DNA of 64,000 nucleotides, taken from positions 10,580,743 to 10,644,742 of the forward strand of contig BROE01000018.1 in the NCBI GenBank assembly GCA_036571765.1, written 5' to 3'. The DNA is from Plecoglossus altivelis. Lineage: Eukaryota; Chordata; Actinopteri; Osmeriformes; Plecoglossidae. Both the position numbers and the translations under genes were made by a program. The notes beneath the pieces were generated by a model. The model was not told the DNA's origin, did no database searches, and saw nothing but the letters and a program-made list of their open reading frames with translations. This document shows positions 1 to 12,694 of the stretch, in pieces (position 1 is the stretch's first letter; every line of letters starts with the position of its first letter).

Positions 1-477
1 GGAGGCGTTCCTCCAATCCCTGAAGCTGGCTGAAAACACGCTGAGTGGTGATCCAAGCCTTTGTTGGTACAACAAGAAGCGTAGCCTTCTCAGTTTGAGT
101 GGTCTTTAAACATACAATGGAAACCGGTGTATAACGCTTTTATCCACAGTCAAATGTGCAAAGTACATCTGCTGCAGCTACTAAATGACATTATTGTAAC
201 CTGACCAGACTAAGGAGGGACCCAATCCCGAGGGTCCATTATTGAAACAGGGTAGTCCATAAATGGGCATACAGCAAATGGTGTTCAGTACAAGGTATAC
301 ATCAAAGCTCAATGCAAACTCTGACGGAAAAAAATACTTTTTTTAAAGCGACAAAACTTGGGAGTGTTTTAAGTAGGAAACTAAAAAGAGACAAATAAGC
401 AACAGATGAAACCAGTCAGCTCAAAACTAAGGGGACGCAGAGTGCAGCCTGCTAACACAGTGGGTCTCTGTCTTGTC

Positions 478-635
478 CTTTGGGACCCCTTGTCCCGCAT
501 TGTTCAGATGCTTCCCTGCTCCAACACGCCTGATTCTATTGCATGTTCCTCACAAGGATTCTACATCGCAAGATTAAGACCCCTTCGTTAGAATCAGGTG
601 TGTTGGAGCAGGGAAACAATCTAAAACATGCAGGC
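478..635. mobile_element. Foldback DNA element (hAT-like MITE)
   Basis: The left arm contains CCCTGCTCCAACACGCCTGA (about 514-533). The right arm contains its near-perfect reverse complement TCAGGTGTGTTGGAGCAGGG (about 594-613). The arms extend outward with weaker pairing (GTTCAGATG versus CAATCTAAAACATGCAGG). The superfamily call rests on resemblance to a common fish foldback element I recall, not on a verified target duplication. Confidence 0.6.
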
Positions 636-1296
636 TACTCTAAGCGCCAAGGATGGACATTCAGCAGTCGTTTGTTTCCTCAGGATGTTGTGGCGTCACA
701 TCAGAGCTGGCGAAGACACGAATCAGAGCCACAGACGTCTCCTTCTCAGAAACCAAGTACGTCGTAAGCACACCACTTCACTTGTACGTTGAACTGTTTT
801 TGGTCTTGTGTCATGTCGCTAACTGTCAGAGACATTAAGAAGATAACCATTTATTCTGTATAAAATGATACTGTGTTCAGCATTCCTGGCCTAAAGAAAG
901 TCATCCCTCTCCAAGGTACTCTTGTTACCCAGGGTGAAGGGTGAGAATTTGTCTTTGACTTAATGTCTTGAGGTCACTTGGGGGTTTGTTAGTGATAAAG
1001 GGGTTTAATTAAGGCTTGAATATCATGACCTTACCGAATAGGACAGCTGATTATTTGGGGTAGATGCCTCCTGTACCTTTATGTTCACCTGACCAAGAGA
1101 GAAATGTAAAGTGATTGTTCTTGTCACCTGGGCAGAAGCCTGGAGACAGTTGGTCTAGAGTTAACAGCTGTTTTCTTTTAAGACAAAAGCCAATCAGAGA
1201 ACAGACATGGGACAATTGCATGTCTGCAAATGGACTAATGGCTATTGCAAACTGTGTTTGTGTTCATGACAGTATAAATAATGGAGCTCGGAGACA

Positions 1297-1304
1297 TGAC
1301 GTCA
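1297..1304. promoter_or_regulatory. Consensus CRE palindrome near a TATAAATA
   Basis: TGACGTCA matches the CREB consensus fully; TATAAATA lies 18 bp upstream at 1272-1279. No gene start is recognised nearby. Confidence 0.3.
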
Positions 1305-4300
1305 GACAACTTTGTGCCACCATGACAACTTGTCTCCATGCTTTATTAGCAAGTAATAAACTGCCTTGAGATTCATCGACTCTGTGCATACTAAATGATG
1401 AGAATTTGTCACACACTAACACTATTATTATTTCAGACCCTGTTACTCCCACTTGCTTCTTTCGCTTTCGCCCAACCATTTACTCACCTGCAGCTCATCC
1501 TCTTGTCGTCTTGTCCTCTGCCAGATTAATTTGTGTCACAAGTTTTGAAACATTTCTTTATTCCTGTGTTTGAGACCTGCCCATGTTCAACACAGGTAAT
1601 CTGCTTTCTGGCCCCTGAATTTGGACCTTTCTGCCCCTGGTTGGATTTGCTTAGCTGTTGAACTGATCTCCCTGTTCTGATTAAGCCTGTATCTTGACCA
1701 GTAAATTGGTACTCTATATTTATTGTTCAGACTTGTCAAAAACACCCCAACTCAACTTGTGAGTCTAAAATGATTCGAATCACCTATAGCACACACTAAC
1801 ATATATACACTGAATTCAAAAAATGGCATGTACCTGTAAAGGAATTCAATGCTTTTGCTGTAGTGAATCAATCAAACAGGAATACTTTGTTCCTCGTGTC
1901 GACAATTGCTCTTTCTGATGTGGGTTCCAACATTTCAATCACGCACAGTCTAAGCACATAAATTGTACCTCTCATTATTCTCTAACATTAATAGCTCTCA
2001 TAAGCTGCTATTATGTTTCCATGAACGACAGGTACAGGTACATTCACTCGTGGCAACAGTTAAATACTTGCAATTAAGAAGTTTGACAATCAACGCCCAA
2101 ACAACCATCTTAATGATTTCTGTTTAAAAAAATGAGACAGATCATTCCTGTTTAACATGAGCTGTTCGGCAAATATCTCGAGAGACAGGTAATCAATATT
2201 TCCGACAACTATCACGTCTTCTGCGTAATTTGCACTGCACCTCATTTAGCAGACTCAGATATACTAATTGACACCCCCTCTAGTTTGGCATGGAGTTGAC
2301 CTAACCACACTCCATTTACCATGTTTTCTCACAGTCAAATTACACATGTACAGGATCCCTCCTGTATTGACATTCGGCAGCTGTTACATCTTGCACTGGT
2401 GCACACTCACTCCAGGGAAGAGCAACTGTGATTGCTTTGAGATATTGCAGTGAGCCTGCGAGAGGAGCTCATAACAGAAATGAACTGTGAGGAGACGTCC
2501 AGAGGGGAAGGCTAAGGCGTCCGTCTCACAGTAACAAACAAAGAGCCCAAGTGGAATATTTCATCTCAAATGTTGTTGTTTTGTTTTGTTTTGCTTTTGG
2601 AAGCAGCACATGCACTTTGGCTGTCAGTAGCAGTTGGAGCTACAGCCAGCAAACAACTGGGTGCTGTGCTGAAAGAACATTGGTGGTGTTGTTATGGTGG
2701 AGCGGTCATTGATGTAGTCCCCACCCAGACACCCACACTTGTTTTTTATTGACAGATGTGATTAGAATGATATCCCTCTGTATTGAAAGTTAAGCTATCC
2801 GCGAGTTGCATTGTTACCGACCAGGCAAGTCTGTGTCCACTGACTTTAAATTACAATAAAAAAGTTTAATGAAAAGGAACGCCTCACTGAAAGAGAATGT
2901 ATCCTTAATCTTTTTCCTACCTTCCTTCAGTCTATCAGGGTATTCCAAACCCATTCTAGTATAACAATGTAATCTAAGCAGGAAATTAGCATGTTGCCCA
3001 ATGCTCTTTTTGATTGATTATTTTTAGGGAGAAGGCGAGGAAAAATCCTCAAAGTGTTCGAACAGCCCCTCCAAATGGGAAATGACGATTCTGTCTTGCA
3101 GAACGTAGCTTCAAGGTACTCAGTAATGAACTGAATCTGAGCAGAGGAGCGCAAGGCCTGGGGTCACAGCGACGACCTGAGCTACTTCACCCTCCTTCAC
3201 TATCTGACTGAATTATCATGTGCGATAGCATGCGAAGATCTGGAAGGTGAATTCATTTAGATGAGGTTCCTCTCCCAAAAGGGTTGTAATAACTACAATT
3301 GAAAAAGTATGAAACCCCTCATGGAATTCCAGGCTCTTTGATCGCGGGAACAACCTCACTACAGCAGCCGCTCCGGCGGCTAGACAGCACACTCCCACGA
3401 AGCCTCTCACTCTTTCTTTGTCTGAGAGAGGAGCGGAGCAGCTCGTCTGTTTAGCTACCAAAGCCCCCCTGATCGCTCTGGGAGCCTGATGTGTTACTGC
3501 CAAAGTGCTTTTCAGCATTAGCGCACACTAATTACTGACTCTCGCATTCTCTCTCTGTCGCCTCCCCCACCCCCACCCCTCACCTCCACCTCCACCTCCC
3601 ACGCCCTCCCCACAACTTGTTCATCGTCCCTGGAGGACAACCGTTCTCCAGAACTCTCAAGGTTTATGTATCCAAAGCAAGTTGAAAGGGCAATTGATTG
3701 GGCCCGGTCCAACTTTGCTTCTAAGCTGTCTCAGACAAGGGACAGGTTGTCATTGTGAGCTACTTTCCTTCCACGATTTTATTTATTTATTTTGACGATG
3801 GCAAAATCCGCAACATGAGCAATTCACAATTGTCTTTGTTTGACTGACAGCGGTGAAGTGAAGGGTGAGAGGGAAGACCTTCAATGGAGCATGTATCCAT
3901 ATCTTTGAGTGTTTTGATGTGAGGGAGATTTACAATTCTGTTTGTACTCGGAGTTGTTCCGAGCTGTTACAGGCGTGGTGATGGGTGCTCCGCATGCCAG
4001 GACTACTAGGAGGTCTGGCCCTTACGACTGCTCTCCTCTGCATGGAGATGTCGGAGGCGCCTGTGATATTCTCCTCAATAAGGTCAGGTGCGTCATCACG
4101 CACACAAACTCTGTACCCACACACACATTAGAACTCAAACACAAATATATCGACACACACAACAGCGCACTCACAAACATCATGACTGTGCAGGGAATTC
4201 ATTTGAAAACACTGGAAGGTTTGATATGAACTGTGAAAAGGGGTTTGCAGGGCGATTGTTCATGGTGGCTTGTGATCATCGAATCCATGCTCTCGAAGAG

Positions 4301-4449
4301 CATTGCTTAAGCTTGCAAAAAAAACACCAAATGTTTTGTCTTGATTGGTGGAGGACTTTAGTGACGTCTGACAGCCCCTGAGGAAGCTCTTTTTTTTGGA
4401 ATGGAATAATTAGCCAATGCAATAATTGCCTTTGGCTACGAAACTAAAT

Positions 4450-4457
4450 TGACGTCA
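4450..4457. promoter_or_regulatory. Consensus CRE palindrome
   Basis: TGACGTCA in AT-rich intergenic DNA, about 8 kb beyond the nptx2 stop codon. Confidence 0.25.
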
Positions 4458-5611
4458 CACCGGTTAGTTAAGTCATTAAACCCATGTCAAAACCCCCCTC
4501 TTTTGATTCAGAATTCAAACGAATGACACTGGAAGCCAGACCTGTCATCAGGAGTCTTTAATAATACCCTTGTGTCTGACGCACATGTTTGATATTACAG
4601 CAGAGTACACCTGAGCCCAATGAAACGTTTGCTGAGGAGAACCAGCTCAACGCAGGACCCCAAAGCCATGAAGAAAACAAGTTTTACAGCAGTCGGTTGT
4701 TATTCATGCCAAATTGACAAACAAGTTGCTGCCCTTGAACCTCCTCGAGGCAGTGGAGTTGGACCAAATCATGGGCACTGTGGTGCCGTTAAAGAGGGGC
4801 ATCAGAGCACATCTGTGCCAAGTGCCCGACCCCCTTCTGTCCACCCCCGACCAACTCTGCCAATCAATAATGCTTTTCCACCATCTGTCTAAAAAAAAAG
4901 CAGTTCATGCTCAAATATTGATCACATCATGAATTATTCACCGTTTTTCTTGCCAAGTTAGAACGTACTAATGCAGAGTTGGATAGCGCAAAGAATCCCA
5001 AGGTGAAAAGATCGGGCAGTTTGTGCTCTTGGTTTTTATGATTCAGTCACTTTGTTTCCTTTCTCCTTTGATATTTCAGATTTCAATGTTTACGTGTACA
5101 TGTAGTTAACTTCCAGATCTGCACCTGAGGCTCTATATTGACATGTGCAAGTGTGAGGAGCAGGTCGATTCAACATGGCCGCAGAGTGACCACGAGAAAG
5201 GTACAGAGGCTGAATTCAAACCACGGAAATCTCAGTGTGTCGATGAATGCATGTAGAATCCTTCCTTCTTCCCCTCCCTCCCCCACTCATGCAGGTGCAC
5301 ACGCAGTTCCTCTAGCTAACACACCTGCTTCCAGAAGCACATGCGCTTCACCCAGCAGTCTAATGTCCTGCTGGGGTCTTGGAGACTCACACGGCCAGCG
5401 TGAGGAGCCTCATCTTGGACAGCTGAGACTGGGATCTTGGGGAGTCTCCATCTCTGGCTCTGTACCACTCGCTTATTGGCACACTCCTCAATGATCTCAT
5501 CATGATGTGGAGGCAAATTCAGAATGTTCATCCATATCGGATCAGACGTTTATAGAAAAGACCTGGAGTTCTAAATTTGACATTGTAAATCAGTGCATAT
5601 ATTGTTTATTA

Positions 5612-6492
5612 CAGTTTTTCTCAGTCGCTTTGGTAGATTTCTCAGATCAGAATTGAAATTCTCAAAACTACCTGTTCAATTCTCACATCATTGTGTCACT
5701 TGTGCACATCAAAAAACCAGTTTCTCATTTCTTTGAACAAGTAGCAAATGCTTTGGTACATCCATGCAAATGATTATGTACAATTCTCTGTTGTTTTCTA
5801 CATCATCAGTTGCTTATGTCATGTTGATCAAAATGTATTATATTGGGTCTCTGTTGAATAGTCTCACCCCCCACAACATTTAGGCACAAGCTCATAGCAT
5901 AAGTCTTTACATGCAAAATGGTTGAACAAGTTATCATAATATGTCAAGCATATTTCTATACTTTCTATATTTCCATTAGACTTTTTTCTAAATCTGTCCT
6001 GAATTGGTAAATTGCTCCCAGGTGAATCTTGACTTTCTCTAACAAAGGTGCTTTTCATGAAGCATCAACTAGCAGGTGTATATATATAGCCAGAGCAACA
6101 GAATGTTACAATGTTTGACAATGGAAGGACAAGGATTTGTCAACAGCCAGAGAGAAGACGAAGAAAAGGAGTGTCATCAAAATTTTAGCCATAGTTTCCA
6201 TCAGAACATCCCTCCAGAGTAAACTGTTATATGACAACATGACTAAACACTTTGACTGTCTTATCCGTACACAAAGACACAAGGACTTGTCATTCTGATG
6301 GCACTGAGATGTTCAGTGACACAGATATTTACTTTTGAGAGATGAATTAAGGATTTTGAATAAGAGAGTGGCATTTGCAAGTTATCCATGGTGTTTTGCT
6401 ACTTGTACAAATTGTTTTGAGAAATGCACTTACTGTTTTGCAAATTATGAGTTTGATGCGAGAAATGTACCAAAGTGACTGAGAAAAAACTG
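5612..6492. mobile_element. Non-autonomous TA-flanked DNA transposon (Tc1/mariner/IS630-like)
   Basis: Terminal inverted repeats of about 32 bp are visible: the left end begins CAGTTTTTCTCAGTCGCTTT and the right end, reversed, CAGTTTTTTCTCAGTCACTT. Both continue TGGTA(G/C)ATTTCTC. Each end is flanked by TA, the target of this superfamily. The 881-bp interior has no transposase-length frame. A short stretch at about 6120-6175 may be the remnant of a transposase 5' end, but it soon reaches stops. Probably an internally deleted copy. Confidence 0.75.
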
Positions 6493-6508
6493 TAAACCTT
6501 CGAACAGT

Positions 6509-6966
6509 AAACATAAGAGCTAACATCTTCAGTTAGATCGCAGTATTCATGGGCCTTCAGGAGTGGAATTCTCCCTTGACTAGCTAAAACCTTTCATAGA
6601 ACCCTCACAATTCTCCAAGTATATTTCTTCATGTTTCCATTCTTACTAAACAAGTACTAGATTGTGTTTTCAATGTCTCCTACCCATAAATGAGCTGCTC
6701 TACACTCCATGAATTTCAGTATTCTCGGGGTACTCTATGTATTCCATAACAGTCTAGGTTCCCTCAACATGAGATAGCCCTGCATACAGGAAACATCTGC
6801 CTCTCCTCTTCTTCAAAAGAACATTCCTCTCACCTCATCGGACTCCTAAACAGCCTTGCACAAGAGAACATAATGTAGATGGAATACGCTCCCTCGTTTG
6901 CTCAAGAAGAAAAACTGGCATTTTGTAACCATGGGGTTTTCTGAGCACATAATCATATCGCATGTT
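6509..6966 (+). repeat. Unclassified interspersed repeat, copy A
   Basis: Aligns by eye with the reverse complement of 23196-23580 over nearly its whole length (for example GGGTACTCTATGTATT, CATAACAGTCTA and GAGCACATAATCATATC are shared with few changes). Copy A has about 70 bp absent from copy B near 6830-6930. It has no long frame, no tRNA-like boxes and no clear terminal repeats. It starts only 16 bp after the transposon ending at 6492. Confidence 0.75.
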
Positions 6967-7437
6967 TAGTATTTATGTTCTAAACAGTGTGATACAGCAT
7001 GCCCTGATTCATATTTGTAAGCCTATAGACTGGCCAGATAGAAAGATGGTTGTGAGTTCTCACTCACCCCTTGGGTAGTCACAGAGAGCCAAAGTGGTCT
7101 CTTTCTGGGGACCACACAGAGTCATGTAACTATGTTTCTTTTCTGTGTTCTGTTAAGGGGAAACTTTGATTTGCCCCTTGATCCTGAACCAGATGGGTTC
7201 ACCTCTATCCAGGGAGAACAGGAAATTCACATTCATAAATCACTGCGCTTGGCTCTAAAAATAAACACTTAAATAGCTTTACGTCCACAGATCCCTTCCC
7301 TGATGAAAGTCAGATGATCTGTAAATGTCAGAGCAAAGAGAGCTTAATCGCGCTGGGACACAGTGTATGAATGTGTGTGTCTGTGTGTGTGTGTGTTGAA
7401 TCCTTGTGTATGTTTGAAAGGATGCACATTAAATTAA

Positions 7438-7483
<46 letters not shown>

Positions 7484-10394
7484 GCAAGGATGGGTGAGTG
7501 TGTGGGTATGCGATTTGGTCTTGTTGAGTAGCAGACTGACCCTGGTAAGCTTATCTCTGGCAGAATCCGTGTGTGAAAGGTTGGATGTGCTTGTTTAGTG
7601 GTGTGGGTGAAGAGCCAGGTAGTACAGTTACCCACAGCCAAGCAGGAGAAAAACAAACCATTGAAATCGGACTTGTTTTCACAGAAAAAGAGGATCAAAA
7701 CTCACGTCTAGATTAACAAACATGACAGGGTGGAGTTTCATCAAACTGCACATTTTCCAAAATGAATGATTATGTAATGATTAATAAAGTACTTAGTTCA
7801 AGCAGGGTTGCAGATTGAGATGTTGACTGGATCTCGGTGGCAACAGGCCAGACTCGTCTCCACTGACAGAGAACAAATCTGTTTAAGATGCTAGTGATAT
7901 GTCACAAGCACGTGGTGCAATCACTGACAAATCAGGTATTAACTGTGCAGCCTTGAGTACCTCATGGCAGACGTTTAACCCGGAGGAGAAAGTTATTATC
8001 ACATTATGCATTTTAATCGTTTGTAAATACTTCTTCGTCTCCATATCTTAAGAATTGAGAATGATCAGTGACTGAACTTGGAAAAAAGAAACGATAGTTG
8101 GCATTTTCATAGTGCTTGTCATTTTAGTAGCCCAAACCAACGGGTGATAAACAGGTGGACTACCATTCAAAAGAAGTGGCTCAATAAATAGGGGGATATG
8201 AATGTGGCAAGCAGAAAGAAAGTTCAGCAGCCAAGAATACTTCTGGAATAATAATTTCATCTAAGTGGGTTAGAAACTAGTGGGGTTTGTGGTGGGCCTG
8301 GGAGTCTAACACATCCAAGAAATGCCAGTTGCGTTTCTAGACGCCTTGGAGAGCTGACGCTTCTTTCTATGCTTTTCTCCCCCCCCCGAATCACACTTTA
8401 ATTATCAAGCCAAAGGACATTTTCTGTGGGACGAGAAAAAACAAATCTCCCTGTTATGAAGCTCACGATCTGTGTTTTCTGAACCCTGAATGTCTGTGCG
8501 AGTCTGCTTATAGCTTGTTGCTACTATAATTCTTGCCCTCACAGCATTTTGACGCCCTTGTTAACAAATGCATTGTTCGTGATTCGACTTCAATTACATG
8601 CTTAGACTTGGATGCCCACGGCTTCGCAGACATGCACAACCTTGGGCGCTGTAGGAAATGCGCGCACTGCCATTGTGTCCCAGGAGAATGCAAAGCTGGT
8701 TGGTTGGCACACATTACGAGGTTGGTTGGAATCATGTTCAAATTGTATAGCTATTTAAAAAAATATATAGCAACAGATATGAAAATTTGAATGTTTAATA
8801 GAATACTTTAGATAATGAATCACTAGGAACGTGTCCTTGTTGCTCTCTTCCTTTCGGTTTATCTGTGTCTGTGTTAGCAAGTGCATGTGTGGCCTAGTGA
8901 TATGAACGTGAAACAAACACACACCATTCATTCTGTGTGAGTAACAGCAAAGGTTAACAATGAGTGGAGATTGTGATCAAACTAGCAAATGAGGCATTGG
9001 AAAGGCCTTTAGTAAGAAACTTAGTTCAAGATTTTTAAATGTGAATGTATATATACATTATTGTTTTCTAAGTGGGTTAGAATTTCAAGGAAAGCAATGT
9101 TTAATGGTAAAATAGCCAGCTACCATTATGGATAATGACAGACTTTCAAATCTCACATGACAATGTGGCTGCCTATGCCTATGTCTGTTGTTTGGAAAGA
9201 CATTTTGAACATCTCGATCTAACAGTTTTATACTTTTTTAACTTTCAGTATTATAAACAGAAATCTTACCTTTGCCATAATAGTTTGTGATTTTTCAGTT
9301 GTTCAGATTATTTACATAATACATGAGTGCGGGCCAAAATGGCAAACATTTAAGTTACTTGTTCTTGTTTCTGTGACCTCATACGGTCAAATTGCTGTGT
9401 GCTGACAGCTAACCAACCTCTGTTGCCAACCAAGTTAAAGGAGGTTAATTCTAAACCAATGAAAAAAGACTCACTAATGCAAGTTGATCCATTATGCTCT
9501 GATACAGAACACCAACCAACCATTCATCAGATGTGCATTTTAAATGAATCATGTCAGTCCAATTCCCCCTCCAATCAGATGTGATTGCTATATTCCCCAT
9601 GTGGTGGGATAATTTGTCAAATGTAGGAAGGAAGCTTCTACCCACAGAAGCAAGAAAACTGGCCTAAAGCTTCAGACGAAAGTTAGATTCTCCCTAATAC
9701 ACTCTACAATGCAGTGCATACAGCAAACATTGACAAATGTTCTAAAATGACAGAAGAATATCAGAGAGAACAAATGAGCTTTCTTCTTTATTCATGGTTC
9801 GTAATTGCAGCTCGAGTCGCAGCCATGTCACGTCGTGAAGAGCAGGCGGCACATAAATTAGCAACAGGCTTGAAACACACAACGGTGAAGGGCAGGGCCA
9901 GTTCTCACGTGGCGTACAGCGCACCACATCCTCATAATCCACATGTAGAGATTTTCCTTTTCACCTGGAAGGCTGCCAGCATCAGGGATTTCTGGGCTTT
10001 TGAAAACGTTTTCTCTCCGGAGATAAAGAGGAGAATGCATCTACGTCCTGCGTGGCTTGGCGTCTGTGGGCTGTGCTGTTTTTAAAAAGCCAGCGGAACA
10101 AACACGCAGCATTGTTTCCTTGCTTTATATTCAGCTTTGTATTGTATCTCCAACCTTGAAAGGACCATGTCCTGACTATTGCATGCACAAACTGCCTCAG
10201 ACCAGTCAAGTTAATGGCAGCCATTGTATGTAGCATAAGACGAACCCTATTTTAAAGGTAACAGGAAGAATGAATGACACAACATCCCCTTTAGTACTAA
10301 AGCCTGTTTCCTTCTTGTGGAAGATTGTTAAAAAAAGAAAGGGTTCAAACACTGTCTCCGTAACATTGAATGTTTATGTGATGATTTTCACATT
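6967..10394. other. Intergenic downstream of nptx2, no gene seen
   Basis: Contains one (TG)n repeat and AT-rich single-copy DNA. The plus frame 9714-10085 (123 codons) and overlapping minus frames lie in a non-repetitive patch that may be a conserved element. I see no splice signals or family likeness that would support a gene. Confidence 0.55.
7439..7479. repeat. (TG)n microsatellite
   Basis: About 20 uninterrupted TG units; a shorter TG run lies at 7373-7396. Confidence 0.97.
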
Positions 10395-10498
10395 TTTATT
10401 GGGTGCAAAATGACATTGAACCACACTGCATAAGAATGTGAAACATTTATATGTGGGAAAGTGGCTTGAAAGCAACAACAAATCAGCTATTTTTTATT
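10395..10498 (-). terminator. nptx2: Candidate polyadenylation signals of nptx2
   Basis: Reading the minus strand down from the stop codon, the first AATAAA I find is at 10498-10493, followed by a second at 10400-10395. I saw no canonical signal closer to the stop, so the 3' UTR would be about 2 kb. The 12466-10500 stretch has no open frame that continues the gene. Confidence 0.35.
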
Positions 10499-11605
10499 TG
10501 ATCTCCCCATAGATAAGTCGTCTTGTAATACAAAAAAAGAAAATCCATATTCCTTAAACCAAATATTTGATACATCGGCAAACCAAAAGCACATTTGGTG
10601 GGCAAAAAAGGCAATATAACAAACAATAGCATATTGCTGGTGAACTAAAAGGATGCGCAGAAACAAATATGCACTCATCGGTTATCACGACAGGAAACTT
10701 TACTGTTCAATTACGTTCACAGAACAAATACAAAGACATTCAGATGTGGTACATAGTGACATAACGTTGCTGGAACGTTAAATGTGCACCCCTTCACAAC
10801 ATTCCATTGCTGTCCAGTGTTCTACTGCATCGTTCTCAACTGATGAACATTAGGCTGTTGAAGTCTTCAAAGACTGTCTTTGTCTTTCTTTGCCTAAGAA
10901 AATCCAAGATATTGTCCCTTAAGATTAATAATAGTTTGCTCACCATTTTTTTGCCACACTAACTTCCTATAACAAATGGGGGATTCATTCACAGGCATGT
11001 TGGTATTATTGTAACTATACTGTACACGAAATGTGAGCACATTGACTCTAAGTGGACTCAATTCTAGCATATCTCAATTGGCAGCACAATATTGAGGATC
11101 TGTAGCAGACTAGAAGAAGCGTAAAATGTATTCGTAATGCGATTAGTTTTGATCTGCGTGGATAAAGTGGAAATTGATGTCTGTGGTATCTTTTTTTTTC
11201 TGTCTCTGGCAATAAAACAACTTCCATTGTGCTGGTCCAAGCATACAACATTTAAATAAGGTGTGACGTGACCTCGTAAAACCGTCAGGTCTTTTGTCAT
11301 CAGGACAGTCATTTGCATCGTGAATATATAAATGACAAAGCAAAGCATTACTTAGGCCTAAGCAGACTCCAACCTATAATGAACTTCACGGTCAACCAAA
11401 CCATCCTCTATAATAATTCGTTCATGTAGATACTTAACCTACAGATTAAGGAGTCTTCCTGGAAGGTGATCCCTTGCTTGTCCCTTTCCTGCTCTCTAAC
11501 AGCCTGCCAGATCTGGGCAGCTTTCCTGCTTTACTTTAAACTTGCTAGAACCATGGCTAGAACCCACACTCAAAGCTGCTTGGCATGGCAGCAGCCCAAG
11601 GGGCC

Positions 11606-11622
11606 AAGAGAGAGAGAGAGAG

Positions 11623-11662
<40 letters not shown>
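11606..11662. repeat. (GA)n microsatellite in the putative nptx2 3' UTR
   Basis: GA units interrupted once by ACACAC. On the nptx2 strand this is a (CU)n run about 0.8 kb after the stop codon. Confidence 0.95.
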
Positions 11663-11667
<5 letters not shown>

Positions 11668-12466
11668 AGAGTAGATTTACAAGAACGTGTGTCCTCACCA
11701 CTGCTAATCTCTGGGCTTTTGACATGCGAGAGTGGGCCTGTGCGAGGATGAATACACACACGCACGCGCTCACGAACCTGTGTGTACACAAACAAGCACG
11801 AATCTCCTCCCTCACAAAAGCATGCACAGGTACTTCTCCGTCCACTCAGACTGGCTAAAGCCTACATTCATGCACAGTGCTTTGTTCTCTTCAACTGAAG
11901 TTGGGTTTTTAAAGTTTTTTTTTAAACCTTTACCCGCTGGTGTTTTCTCATCCACGTTGCGTTCTTTCTCTTTTACTGTGTTCCACAGATATGGATATTG
12001 AGGTTCATTTCATTGAACCTGCCATGCATCTTAGATCCATGGTGATCAACGGTGCAAAGAAAATAGCTATGGTCAATATTACCTCACATTCAACTGATAA
12101 AACAGAGTTGTCACTGCCCACCTACTTAATGGGTTTGTGGTTGTTAAAGGTAAGGCAGTATATTCAGACAAGTCAGCATATTGATGTTCAACATAATGGC
12201 AGTATGAGAATCAGAATCCGTTGGTAATCTGTCTGCAGAATCATCTCCATATTACAATGCGAGTCTCTTCAGAATAGATTAATTTCGTCACGAAATATAA
12301 ATATGGAGATCAAGGAGTGGACCCATGTTGGTTGGATAAAGTCTACAGCAATGTTTCTACCCATGCACTGCAACCTCATTTCAGTCATGAAATTTTCAAA
12401 GCAGCACAGAGCTTAGTTCAAACTTCTGTCAGGATCCCAGACACGCAACCGCCGCGCGTCAAAGTC

Positions 12467-12694
12467 TTACGAATCAAACACGCGGTCCTCGCAAATCTCA
12501 AGTGCGGCCTTAGTGGCGCCTCCCAGCACCTCCACGTTGGCATCGATCCATGGCACCACGTTGCCGGGCATGTAGGAGGAGCAGTTGGCCATACCCATGA
12601 TGTCCACAGGCCGTAGCACCCGGTCCCACATGTTGAATTGGCTCAGCTCGCCCACAAACGCCTGGGTGGCATCGAAATGCCCACCAACAATGTC
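12467..12694 (-). CDS. nptx2: nptx2 coding exon 5: end of the pentraxin domain and stop
   Basis: Residues 369-443 and the TAA stop at 12467-12469. It begins DIVGGHFDATQAFVGELSQF, which closes the calcium site (D369 and the Asp and Gln of FDATQ). N405 (NCS) is a conserved glycosylation site; C406 and C436 are the C-terminal cysteines. The acceptor is CCCTGCAG. The tail after GGATK reads AALEICEDRVFDS. As I recall, mammalian NPTX2 has a Trp just after that Lys, so this stretch differs in an otherwise very conserved exon. Confidence 0.95.
   Translation of the reverse strand, partial: DIVGGHFDATQAFVGELSQFNMWDRVLRPVDIMGMANCSSYMPGNVVPWIDANVEVLGGATKAALEICEDRVFDS

Larger units (their letters stand above)
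636..5611. other. Intergenic, no gene seen
   Basis: Unique-looking AT-rich DNA with only short frames. Notable pieces are the two CRE palindromes, a C-rich run at 3560-3615 (ACCTCCACCTCC-type, able to form a G-quadruplex on the minus strand), and a TAATTA-containing, CG-containing stretch at 3340-3540 that could be a conserved element. Confidence 0.6.
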
